Source: Flavobacteriaceae bacterium GSB9
GTDB taxonomy: Bacteria > Bacteroidota > Bacteroidia > Flavobacteriales > Flavobacteriaceae
NCBI GenBank assembly: GCA_022749295.1
Contig: CP062007.1
Coordinates: forward strand, 682,001 to 746,000
Reading direction: 5' to 3'
Length of the DNA: 64,000 nt
Below are positions 1 through 9,477 of this stretch, one piece after another (the stretch's first letter is position 1; every line of letters starts with the position of its first letter). The position numbers were made by a program, and so were the translations under genes. A model generated the notes under the pieces. That model was not told the DNA's origin. It made no database searches and worked only from the letters and a program-made list of their open reading frames with translations.

Positions 1-3000
1 TCGCCGTCGCCGTCAAGGTACCAGGTCCTTAAATCCGAACCGTCGCAGTCCTCGTCAATACCGTTGTCTGGGATTTCTGTTGCATCCGGGTTGATAGTAA
101 CCTTGGTGTCATCACAGTCACCCTCGTTTTCAGAGAACCCATCACCATCATCATCCACACTAGCAGAACTGTCCAAGGTCGTTGGGTTACAGTCGTCGTC
201 TTTGCCATTGTCCAATATCTCTGTTGCTCCAGGGTTTACAGATGAATCACCGTCATCACAATCGTTATTATCCATAACATATCCTGCTGGTTGCGAGCAC
301 GCCTCTTGAGTATTCCCCACATCACCGTATCCGTCACCATCAGTATCGGCATAATAGGTATTCTTGACACCTTCATCAACCTGACCGTCGCAGTCGTTAT
401 CAATACCATCACAGACTTCTAGATTACCTGGGTAAGATGCCGATTCATTGTCATTACAGTCCGTGTTATTACCAACATACCCCGCAGGCTGGGTATTAGA
501 CTGCTGACTAATATCAGGGTTTCCAAAACCATCGCCATCCAAATCTTGGTACCATAAGCTAGCATCGGTACCATCACAGTTTTCATCGGTACCATTATTT
601 GGGATTTCAACCTCGCCCGGGTTGATATTCGCATCAGTATCATCGCAATCGGTACTGTCCGTAACATATCCTGCTGGTTGTGAGCATGCCTCTTGAGTGT
701 TCCCCAAATCACCGTATCCGTCACCATCGGTATCAGCATAATACGTATTCTCAACACCTTCGTCTACCTGACCATCACAGTCGTTATCAATGCCATCACA
801 GACTTCTACATTACCTGGGTAAGATGCCGATTCATTGTCATTACAGTCCGTGTTATTACCAACATACCCCGCAGGCCGGGTATTAGACTGCTGACTAATA
901 TTAGGGTTTCCAAAACCATCGCCATCCAAATCTTGGTACCATAAGCTAGCATCGATACCATCACAGTTTTCATCTGTACCATTATTTGGGATTTCAACCT
1001 CGCCCGGGTTGATATTCGCATCAGTATCATCACAATCGTTATTATCCGTAACATATCCTGCTGGTTGCGAGCACGCCTCTTGAGTATTCCCCACATCACC
1101 GTATCCGTCACCATCGGTATCGGCATAATACGTATTCTCAACACCTTCGTCTACCTGACCATCACAGTCGTTATCGATACCATCACAGACTTCTACATTA
1201 CCTGGGTAAGATGCCGATTCATTGTCATTACAGTCCGTGTTATTACCAACATACCCCGCAGGCCGGGTATTAGACTGCTGACTAATATTAGGGTTTCCAA
1301 AACCATCGCCATCCAAATCTTGGTACCATAAACTAGCATCGGTACCATCACAGTTTTCGTCTGTACCATTATTTGGGATTTCAACCTCGCCCGGGTTGAT
1401 ATTCGCATCAGTATCATCGCAATCGGTACTGTCCGTAACATATCCTGCTGGTTGTGAGCATGCCTCTTGAGTGTTCCCCAAATCACCGTATCCGTCACCA
1501 TCGGTATCAGCATAATAGGTATTTTTAACACCTTCATCAACCTGACCATCACAGTCGTTATCAATGCCATCACAGACTTCTACATTACCTGGGTAAGATG
1601 CCGCTTCACTGTCATTACAGTCTGTATTATTACCAACATACCCCGTGGGCTGGGTATTAGACTGCTGACTAATATTAGGGTTTCCAAAACCATCGCCATC
1701 CAAATCTTGGTACCATAAGCTAGCATCGATACCATCACAGTTTTCATCTATACCATTATTTGGGATTTCAACCTCGCCCGGGTTGATATTCGCATCAGTA
1801 TCATCACAATCGTTATTATCCGTAACATATCCTGCTGGTTGAGAACATGCCTCTAGAGTGTTCCCCAAATCACCGTATCCGTCACCATCGGTATCGGCAT
1901 AATACGTATTCTCAACACCTTCGTCTACCTGACCATCACAGTCGTTATCAATGCCATCACAGACTTCTACATTACCTGGGTAAGATGCGGATTCACTGTC
2001 ATTACAGTCTGTATTATTACCAACATACCCCGTGGGCTGGGTATTAGACTGCTGACTAATATTAGGGTTTCCAAATCCATCATCGTCCAGGTCCTGATAC
2101 CAAATACTGGCATCGGTACCATCACAGTTTTCATCTGTACCATTATTTGGGATTTCAACCTCGCCCGGGTTGATATTCGCATCAGTATCATCGCAATCGG
2201 TACTGTCCGTAACATATCCTGCTGGTTGAGAACATGCCTCTAGAGTGTTCCCCAAATCACCGTATCCGTCACCATCGGTATCAGCATAATACGTATTCTC
2301 AACACCTTCGTCAACCTGACCGTCACAGTCGTTATCGATACCATCACAGATTTCTAAATTACCTGGGTAAGCGTCAGCTTCTGTATCATCACAGTCTGTA
2401 TTGTCAATAACATAACCTTCAGGTGCTGAACAAGCCAGAATACTAGCGCCAACATTTCCGTAGCCATCTCCATCTGTATCGGCATAATAGGTATTCTTGA
2501 CACCTTCATCAACCTGACCGTCGCAGTCGTTATCGATACCATCACAGATTTCTAAATTACCTGGGTAAGCGTCAGCTTCATTGTCATCACAGTCTGTATT
2601 GTCAATAACATAACCTTCAGGTGCTGAACAGGCTAAAATACTAGCACTGGCATCACCATAACCATCCCCATCAGTGTCGGCATAATAGGTATTTTTAACG
2701 CCTTCATCTACCTGACCATCACAGTCGTTATCAATGCCATCACAGACTTCTACATTACCTGGGTAAGATGCCGCTTCATTGTCATTACAGTCCGTGTTAT
2801 TACCAACATACCCCGCGGGCCGGGTATTAGACTGCTGACTAATATTAGGGTTTCCAAATCCATCATCGTCCAGGTCCTGATACCAAATACTGGCATCGGT
2901 ACCATCACAGTTTTCATCTGTACCATTATTTGGGATTTCAACCTCACCCGGGTTGATATTCGCATCAGTATCATCGCAATCGGTACTGTCCGTAACATAT

Positions 3001-6000
3001 CCTGCTGGTTGTGAGCATGCCTCTTGAGTGTTCCCAACATCACCGTAACCATCCCCGTCAGCATCAGCATAATAGGTGTTCTTGACACCTTCGTCAACCT
3101 GACCGTCGCAGTCGTTATCGATACCGTCACAGATTTCTACATTACCAGGGTAAGCGTCAGCTTCTGTATCATCACAGTCTGTATTGTCAATAACATAACC
3201 TTCAGGTGCTGAACAGGCTAAAATACTAGCACTGGCATCTCCATAACCATCCCCATCAGTATCAGCATAATAGGTGTTCTTGACACCTTCGTCAACCTGA
3301 CCGTCGCAGTCGTTATCGATACCATCACAGACTTCTAAATTACCTGGGTAAGCGTCAGCTTCTGTATCATCACAGTCTGTATTATCAGTAACATAACCAT
3401 TAGGTGCTGAACAGGCCAAAATACTAGACCCTGCATCTCCATAACCATCGCCATCACTATCAGCATAATACGTATTCTCAACACCTTCGTCAACCTGTCC
3501 ATCACAGTCGTTATCAATGCCATCACAGACTTCTACATTACCTGGATAAGATGCCGCTTCATTGTCATTACAGTCTGTATTATTGCTAACATAACCTTCT
3601 GGTGCTGAACAAGCCAGAATACTAGCGCCAACATTTCCGTAGCCATCTCCATCTGTATCTGCATAATAGGTATTCTTAACACCTTCATCTACCTGACCAT
3701 CACAGTCGTTGTCAATACCATCACAGACTTCTACATTACCTGGGTAAGCGTTGGCTTCATTGTCATTACAATCTGTATTGTCAATAACATAACCTTCAGG
3801 TGCTGAACAGGCTAAAATAGTAGCACTGGCATCACCATAACCATCCTCATCAGTGTCGGCATAATAGGTATTCTTAACACCTTCATCTACCTGACCATCA
3901 CAGTCGTTGTCAATACCATCACAGACTTCTACATTACCTGGGTAAGCGTTGGCTTCATTGTCATTACAATCTGTATTGTCAATAACATAACCTTCAGGTG
4001 CTGAACAGGCTAAAATAGTAGCACTGGCATCACCATAACCATCCCCATCAGTGTCTGCATAATAGGTATTTTTAACACCTTCATCTACCTGACCGTCACA
4101 ATCGTTATCAATGCCATCACAGACTTCTACATTACCTGGGTAAGATGCCGATTCATTGTCATTACAGTCCGTGTTATTACCAACATACCCTGCAGGCTGG
4201 GTATTAGACTGCTGACTAATATTAGGGTTTCCAAAACCATCGCCATCCAAATCTTGGTACCATAAGCTAGCATCGGTACCATCACAGTTTTCATCTGTAC
4301 CATTATTTGGGATTTCAACCTCGCCCGGGTTGATATTCGCATCAGTATCATCGCAATCGGTACTGTCCGTAACATATCCTGCTGGTTGAGAACATGCCTC
4401 TAGAGCGTTATTCATGTCTCCGTAACCATCCCCATCAGTATCGGCATAATAGGTATTCTTAACGCCTTCGTCAACCTGACCATCACAGTCGTTATCGATA
4501 CCGTCACAAACCTCTACATTACCAGTGTACGCATCTGCTTCTGTATCATCACAGTCCGTATTATTACTGACATAACCTGCAGGTGCAGAACATGCTAAAA
4601 TACTAGCACTGGCATCGCCATAACCATCGCCATCAGTATCAGCATAATAGGTGTTCTCAACACCTTCGTCAACCTGACCGTCGCAGTCGTTATCAATGCC
4701 ATCACAGACTTCTAAATTACCTGGGTAAGCGTCAGCTTCTGTATCATCACAGTCTGTATTATCACTAACATAACCATTAGGCGCTGAACATGCCAAAATA
4801 CTAGACCCTGCATCTCCGAAACCATCGCCATCGCTATCAGCATAATAGGTGTTTGTTACACCCTCGTCAACCTGACCGTCGCAATCATTATCAATGCCAT
4901 CACAAACTTCGGTATTACCTGGGTACGCATCTACTTCTGTATCATCACAGTCTGTATTATCACTAACATAACCGTTAGGCGCTGAACAGGCCAAAATGCT
5001 AGACCCAGAATCTCCGTAACCATCCCCATCAGTATCGGCATAATAGGTATTCTTAACGCCTTCATCAACCTGACCATCACAATCGTTATCTATGCCATCA
5101 CAGACTTCTACATTACCTGGGTAAGCGTTGGCTTCATTGTCATTACAATCAGTATTATTACTGACATATCCTTCAGGTGCTGAACAGGCTAAAATACTAG
5201 CACTGGCATTTCCATAACCATCGCCATCTGTATCGGCATAATAGGTGTTTTTTACATCTTCATCAACCTGACCGTCGCAGTTATTATCAATACCATCACA
5301 GATTTCTGTAGCGGCAGGGTTAACATTAACATCAGTATCGTTGCAGTCCAAACTGTTAGAAACGTAACCTAAGGGTTGGATACAGGACAATTGACTATTT
5401 TCAAAATCACCATAACCATCATTATCACTATCGGCATACCAGGTATATTGTCCGGTAATATCATTATCCGCATCATCTATTTGTCCGTCACAATCATTGT
5501 CAATGCCATCACATATTTCTGTAGCGTTGGGATTAATATTAGCATCCGTATCATCGCAGTCCAAACTGTTGGAAACATAACCTATGGGCTTATTGCAGGA
5601 CAAATAACTATTGGTAAAATCACCATATCCGTCATTATCGTTATCAGCATACCAAGTATCCTGTCCCGTTATGTTGTCATCTGCATCATCAATCAAACCA
5701 TCACAATCGTTATCAATACCATCACAGATTTCAATAGCCAGAGGGTTAATATTAACATCTGCATCATTACAATCTAAACTGTTAGAAACGTAACCAAGCG
5801 GTTGGTTACAGGACAATTGACTATTTCCAAAATCACCGTAGCCATCACCATCACTATCGGCATAATAGGTATTCTTAACGCCTTCATCAACTTGACCATC
5901 ACAATCGTTATCTATGCCATCACAGACTTCTACATTACCTGGGTAAGCGTTGGCTTCATTGTCATTACAATCTGTATTATTACTGACATATCCTTCAGGT

Positions 6001-9000
6001 GCTGAACAGGCTAAAATACTAGCACTGGCATTTCCATAACCATCACCATCACTATCGGCATAATAGTTGTTTGTTGCACCCTCGTCAACCTGACCATCAC
6101 AATCGTTATCAATGCCATCACAGACTTCTACATTACCTGGGTAAGCGTTGGCTTCATTGTCATTACAATCTGTGTTATTGCTAACATAACCTTCTGGTGC
6201 TGAACAGGCTAAAATACTAGCACTGGCATCTCCATAACCATCGCCATCTGTATCGGCATAATAGGTATTCTTAACACCTTCATCAATCTGACCGTCACAA
6301 TCATTGTCGATACCATCACAAACTTCAGTAGCATCGGGGTTAACATTAATATCTGAATCGTTACAATCCAAACTGTTGGAAACATAGCCTGATGCCTGAT
6401 TACAGGACAGTTGGGTAACGTTTAAATCGCCATAGCCGTCACCATCATTGTCGGCATACCAGATGTCTTGACCAGCTATACTGCCATCGGCGTCATCGAT
6501 TAAACCGTCACAATCATTATCAATACCATCACAAACTTCAGTAGCATCGGGGTTAATGTTAATATCTGAATCGTTACAATCCAAACTGTTCGAAACATAG
6601 CCTGATGGCTGATTACATGACAGTTGGGTAACGTTTAAATCGCCATAGCCGTCACCATCATTGTCGGCATACCAGATGTCTTGACCAGCTATACTGCCAT
6701 CGGCGTCATCGATTAAACCGTCACAATCATTATCAATACCATCACAAACTTCAGTAGCATCGGGGTTAATGTTAATATCTGAATCGTTACAATCCAAACT
6801 GTTGGAAACATAGCCTGATGGCTGATTACAGGACAGTTGGGTAACGTTTAAATCGCCATAGCCGTCACCATCATTGTCGGCATACCAGGTGTCTTGACCA
6901 GCTATACTGCCATCGGCGTCATCGATTAAACCGTCACAATCATTATCAATACCATCACAAACTTCAGTAGCATCGGGGTTAATGTTAATATCTGAATCGT
7001 TACAATCCAAACTGTTGGAAACATAGCCTGATGGCTGATTACAGGACAGTTGGGTAACGTTTAAATCGCCATAGCCGTCACCATCATTGTCGGCATACCA
7101 GGTGTCTTGACCAGCTATACTGCCATCGGCGTCATCGATTAAACCGTCACAATCATTATCAATACCATCACAAACTTCAGCAGCATCGGGGTTAATGTTA
7201 ATATCTGAATCGTTACAATCCAAACTGTTGGAAACATAGCCTGATGGCTGATTACAGGACAGTTGGGTAACGTTTAAATCGCCATAGCCGTCACCATCAT
7301 TGTCGGCATACCAAGTGTCTTGACCAGCTATACTGTCATCGGCGTCATCGATTAAACCGTCACAATCATTATCAATACCGTCACAAACTTCAGCAGCATC
7401 GGGATTAATATTAATATTTGAATCGTTACAATCCAAACTATTGGAAACATAGCCTGATGGCTGATTACAGGACAGTTGGGCAACGTTTAAATCACCATAG
7501 CCATCGCCATCACTATCGGTATACCAAACCGTATCCGGGTTAAGGTTAACATCACTATCATCACAATCAGAATTATCCAAAACATAGTTGGCGGGCTGTT
7601 CACATTGTGTCAGGGTAACTGCATTGTTGCCATAACCATCGCCATCACTATCGGCATACCAAGTCGTATCCGGGTTAAGGTTAACATCACCGTCATCGCA
7701 ATCGGTATTGTTTTCGGAATAGCCCACTGGTGCCGAGGTTTCACACAAATCTTCCGTAGTGGTCGAGCCAAAACCGTCGCCATCAGCATCCACATAGTAA
7801 GTGATTGGCACATTGATGCCTGCATTATTATCGTCACAGTCTGTGTTGTTGGTAACCGTGTTGACGGGTTGTAATGCCGAACACACACTCGTAGCCGGGG
7901 CACTCGAATCCCCATAGCCGTCGCCATCGTTATCGGGATAGTAATCAACCTTCGCTAGCCCTTCGTCTATCTGTCCGTTACAATCATTATCCAATCCATC
8001 ACAGATTTCAGGGGCTCCTGGGTAAACAGTAGATTCAAAATCATCGCAATCCCCTCCGTCTGTTGAATAACCATCAACATCACCATCGGTTATGGATTGT
8101 GAAGACCATAGTTTGTATGTGAAATTGGGGTTGGTCGCCTTAAACCCCTGTGAATACACCCTAAAATAATAGGTTTGGCCAATGGTTAAATTATTATAAG
8201 TAATTTGTTCGTCTCCTGTACCGGTTATACCATCACTACAATCTAAAAGTGATAGTGTATTGCAATCACCCGAAAATAAACTTAGCCTACCATCAAATAA
8301 AGGATCCAAGGCAATATTAATATCGGTCGTTTGGGCCAAAAACCTATACCAAACATCGTCCCTAGCATTGGCACTTTTGGCGTTACATATTTCAGCATCC
8401 TCGTTGGTCTCTGCTCCTCCCAAAACGCTTCCAGGTACGGAGGTGGCATCACTACCGTCAATCGCCTTTCCCGTTTCCTGGATTATAAGTGTCGCTCCAC
8501 TACAAATGTCATTCGATGGAGGGTCTGTTGATAATGTTGTTATATTTGGTGTAATTAACCAGTTGCTATAATCTTCTGACCCACAATTGGAGCGGATAGC
8601 CACCTGATAAGTGGTGTTTGCCATCAATGCATTTTCACCTGAGGAAGCCTCCAACACCCCTCCTGTCGATCCATTAGCCACGTGGTTACCTGTTCCAGGG
8701 GTAAAACCGGTTATACCAATTTCCCAATCGTAATTTGAAGGGCTTGGCCCAGTACTTGGCGCACTCCAATAAAAATCCAACCTTGTGTTGGACAAGTAGC
8801 TTACCCTTGGGGCTTCGGGTTTATAGCAAGTTGGTACCTTTTGTAAATTAACGGTATGGTTATTACTGTCACCATCACAGCTATTACTCAAGTGGATGAT
8901 TACCCGAATTTCTCCCGTGGGAATATCAGCTGACTGGAACGTATAAGTTAAAGGTGAAACACTTTCGGCCAAAACCACACTTCCGGAAGCGTTTCTTATC

Positions 9001-9227
9001 GTTATGAAATCGTTACTATTAAGGTACTCGGATGTAAACGTATATTTTTCTTCTAAAATGTTAGTCACCGTTACATATTCTCCGGCATAAATTGAGCTCG
9101 TTACCAACTCCAGATCTTCCGTGTTTTTAGCCGTATAACTGGGTACAACTGTTGTATTACTATTACAATTTTGAGCATTAGACCATATAGTAAAAAATAG
9201 AAGACCAATGCATGTAATTTTATTCAT
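1..9227 (-). CDS. Giant MopE/TSP3-like repeat surface protein, 3' end outside window
   Basis: The reading frame is open from an ATG at 9227 to the left edge, at least 3075 codons; frame was spot-checked near 7500, 5400, 3000, 1500 and 1 and no stop was met. It begins with a signal peptide ending in SNAQ, then about 380 residues with an Fn3-like stretch and a domain starting near PPNDFCSG-type residues. The rest is Asp-rich modules with DxDGDGYG, a DCxD motif, a PG turn and CDGxDNDCDG, the pattern of MopE/thrombospondin-3-like repeats that usually bind calcium or metal. I count about 30 CDGxDNDCDG motifs. The start of the window is collinear with the middle of the 860-residue paralogue next door, so several hundred residues including a T9SS sorting domain are probably missing to the left. 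Export to the cell surface and an adhesive or structural role are inferred. Confidence 0.9.
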   Translation of the reverse strand, partial: MNKITCIGLLFFTIWSNAQNCNSNTTVVPSYTAKNTEDLELVTSSIYAGEYVTVTNILEEKYTFTSEYLNSNDFITIRNASGSVVLAESVSPLTYTFQSADIPTGEIRVIIHLSNSCDGDSNNHTVNLQKVPTCYKPEAPRVSYLSNTRLDFYWSAPSTGPSPSNYDWEIGITGFTPGTGNHVANGSTGGVLEASSGENALMANTTYQVAIRSNCGSEDYSNWLITPNITTLSTDPPSNDICSGATLIIQETGKAIDGSDATSVPGSVLGGAETNEDAEICNAKSANARDDVWYRFLAQTTDINIALDPLFDGRLSLFSGDCNTLSLLDCSDGITGTGDEQITYNNLTIGQTYYFRVYSQGFKATNPNFTYKLWSSQSITDGDVDGYSTDGGDCDDFESTVYPGAPEICDGLDNDCNGQIDEGLAKVDYYPDNDGDGYGDSSAPATSVCSALQPVNTVTNNTDCDDNNAGINVPITYYVDADGDGFGSTTTEDLCETSAPVGYSENNTDCDDGDVNLNPDTTWYADSDGDGYGNNAVTLTQCEQPANYVLDNSDCDDSDVNLNPDTVWYTDSDGDGYGDLNVAQLSCNQPSGYVSNSLDCNDSNININPDAAEVCDGIDNDCDGLIDDADDSIAGQDTWYADNDGDGYGDLNVTQLSCNQPSGYVSNSLDCNDSDININPDAAEVCDGIDNDCDGLIDDADGSIAGQDTWYADNDGDGYGDLNVTQLSCNQPSGYVSNSLDCNDSDININPDATEVCDGIDNDCDGLIDDADGSIAGQDTWYADNDGDGYGDLNVTQLSCNQPSGYVSNSLDCNDSDININPDATEVCDGIDNDCDGLIDDADGSIAGQDIWYADNDGDGYGDLNVTQLSCNQPSGYVSNSLDCNDSDININPDATEVCDGIDNDCDGLIDDADGSIAGQDIWYADNDGDGYGDLNVTQLSCNQASGYVSNSLDCNDSDINVNPDATEVCDGIDNDCDGQIDEGVKNTYYADTDGDGYGDASASILACSAPEGYVSNNTDCNDNEANAYPGNVEVCDGIDNDCDGQVDEGATNNYYADSDGDGYGNASASILACSAPEGYVSNNTDCNDNEANAYPGNVEVCDGIDNDCDGQVDEGVKNTYYADSDGDGYGDFGNSQLSCNQPLGYVSNSLDCNDADVNINPLAIEICDGIDNDCDGLIDDADDNITGQDTWYADNDNDGYGDFTNSYLSCNKPIGYVSNSLDCDDTDANINPNATEICDGIDNDCDGQIDDADNDITGQYTWYADSDNDGYGDFENSQLSCIQPLGYVSNSLDCNDTDVNVNPAATEICDGIDNNCDGQVDEDVKNTYYADTDGDGYGNASASILACSAPEGYVSNNTDCNDNEANAYPGNVEVCDGIDNDCDGQVDEGVKNTYYADTDGDGYGDSGSSILACSAPNGYVSDNTDCDDTEVDAYPGNTEVCDGIDNDCDGQVDEGVTNTYYADSDGDGFGDAGSSILACSAPNGYVSDNTDCDDTEADAYPGNLEVCDGIDNDCDGQVDEGVENTYYADTDGDGYGDASASILACSAPAGYVSNNTDCDDTEADAYTGNVEVCDGIDNDCDGQVDEGVKNTYYADTDGDGYGDMNNALEACSQPAGYVTDSTDCDDTDANINPGEVEIPNNGTDENCDGTDASLWYQDLDGDGFGNPNISQQSNTQPAGYVGNNTDCNDNESASYPGNVEVCDGIDNDCDGQVDEGVKNTYYADTDGDGYGDASATILACSAPEGYVIDNTDCNDNEANAYPGNVEVCDGIDNDCDGQVDEGVKNTYYADTDEDGYGDASATILACSAPEGYVIDNTDCNDNEANAYPGNVEVCDGIDNDCDGQVDEGVKNTYYADTDGDGYGNVGASILACSAPEGYVSNNTDCNDNEAASYPGNVEVCDGIDNDCDGQVDEGVENTYYADSDGDGYGDAGSSILACSAPNGYVTDNTDCDDTEADAYPGNLEVCDGIDNDCDGQVDEGVKNTYYADTDGDGYGDASASILACSAPEGYVIDNTDCDDTEADAYPGNVEICDGIDNDCDGQVDEGVKNTYYADADGDGYGDVGNTQEACSQPAGYVTDSTDCDDTDANINPGEVEIPNNGTDENCDGTDASIWYQDLDDDGFGNPNISQQSNTRPAGYVGNNTDCNDNEAASYPGNVEVCDGIDNDCDGQVDEGVKNTYYADTDGDGYGDASASILACSAPEGYVIDNTDCDDNEADAYPGNLEICDGIDNDCDGQVDEGVKNTYYADTDGDGYGNVGASILACSAPEGYVIDNTDCDDTEADAYPGNLEICDGIDNDCDGQVDEGVENTYYADTDGDGYGDLGNTLEACSQPAGYVTDSTDCDDTDANINPGEVEIPNNGTDENCDGTDASIWYQDLDDDGFGNPNISQQSNTQPTGYVGNNTDCNDSESASYPGNVEVCDGIDNDCDGQVDEGVENTYYADTDGDGYGDLGNTLEACSQPAGYVTDNNDCDDTDANINPGEVEIPNNGIDENCDGIDASLWYQDLDGDGFGNPNISQQSNTQPTGYVGNNTDCNDSEAASYPGNVEVCDGIDNDCDGQVDEGVKNTYYADTDGDGYGDLGNTQEACSQPAGYVTDSTDCDDTDANINPGEVEIPNNGTDENCDGTDASLWYQDLDGDGFGNPNISQQSNTRPAGYVGNNTDCNDNESASYPGNVEVCDGIDNDCDGQVDEGVENTYYADTDGDGYGDVGNTQEACSQPAGYVTDNNDCDDTDANINPGEVEIPNNGTDENCDGIDASLWYQDLDGDGFGNPNISQQSNTRPAGYVGNNTDCNDNESASYPGNVEVCDGIDNDCDGQVDEGVENTYYADTDGDGYGDLGNTQEACSQPAGYVTDSTDCDDTDANINPGEVEIPNNGTDENCDGTDASLWYQDLDGDGFGNPDISQQSNTQPAGYVGNNTDCNDNESASYPGNLEVCDGIDNDCDGQVDEGVKNTYYADTDGDGYGDVGNTQEACSQPAGYVMDNNDCDDGDSSVNPGATEILDNGKDDDCNPTTLDSSASVDDDGDGFSENEGDCDDTKVTINPDATEIPDNGIDEDCDGSDLRTWYLDGDG
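350..2284 (-). repeat. 387-bp (129-codon) tandem higher-order repeat
   Basis: The same word (the CATAATA that encodes YYAD in reverse) recurs at 350, 737, 1124, 1511, 1898 and 2285, exactly 387 bases apart. Each unit holds two Asp-rich modules, one beginning YYADTDGDG and one beginning WYQDLDGDG. Units differ by only scattered substitutions, and the length is a multiple of three, so gain or loss keeps the frame. Confidence 0.9.
2483..5435 (-). repeat. 198-bp (66-codon) tandem modules with interspersed 387-bp units
   Basis: The module marker recurs at 2483 and 2681, then 3068 after a 387-base step, then 3266, 3464, 3662, 3860 and 4058, then 4445 after another 387-base step, then 4643, 4841, 5039, 5237 and 5435. 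All other steps are 198 bases. The units starting at 3662 and 3860 are almost identical, which points to recent duplication. Confidence 0.88.
6455..7519 (-). repeat. 213-bp (71-codon) tandem repeat, five near-identical units
   Basis: The marker recurs at 6455, 6668, 6881, 7094, 7307 and 7520, a constant 213 bases. These modules carry a DADGSIAGQD-type insertion that the 198-base modules lack. The five copies differ by only a few substitutions. Similar 213-base steps occur at 5435-5648 and 5648-5861. Confidence 0.92.
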
Positions 9228-9477
9228 GCTATTCTAATTTAAATTTATTAAAGACTATTGCTATTAATCAGGAGTGTTTAACACTTAAAAACCAATACAT
9301 TTAGGTCAAATTTCACAAATACTTTGGAGTTACTTTAAAGTTATTTATTATTTATTACAACAGCATTTAAAACAGATAAAACACTTAAAATATCGATTAA
9401 AAGAAAAGCCCGTATACCTGTATCTTATGACAAAACTTATCTAGATTTTGTAATTTAGTTTTAAGATCTAAATAGTT

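Noticed and set aside
6455-7520. 213-base regular repeats considered as a CRISPR array
   Set aside because: Units are in frame with a long coding sequence, no short repeat-spacer pattern exists and no cas gene is near.
419-7948. Many 60-130 codon ORFs on both strands with low-complexity Met/Ile/Thr content
   Set aside because: They fall in other frames of the Asp-rich repeat array and only reflect GAT/GAC-rich DNA read out of frame.
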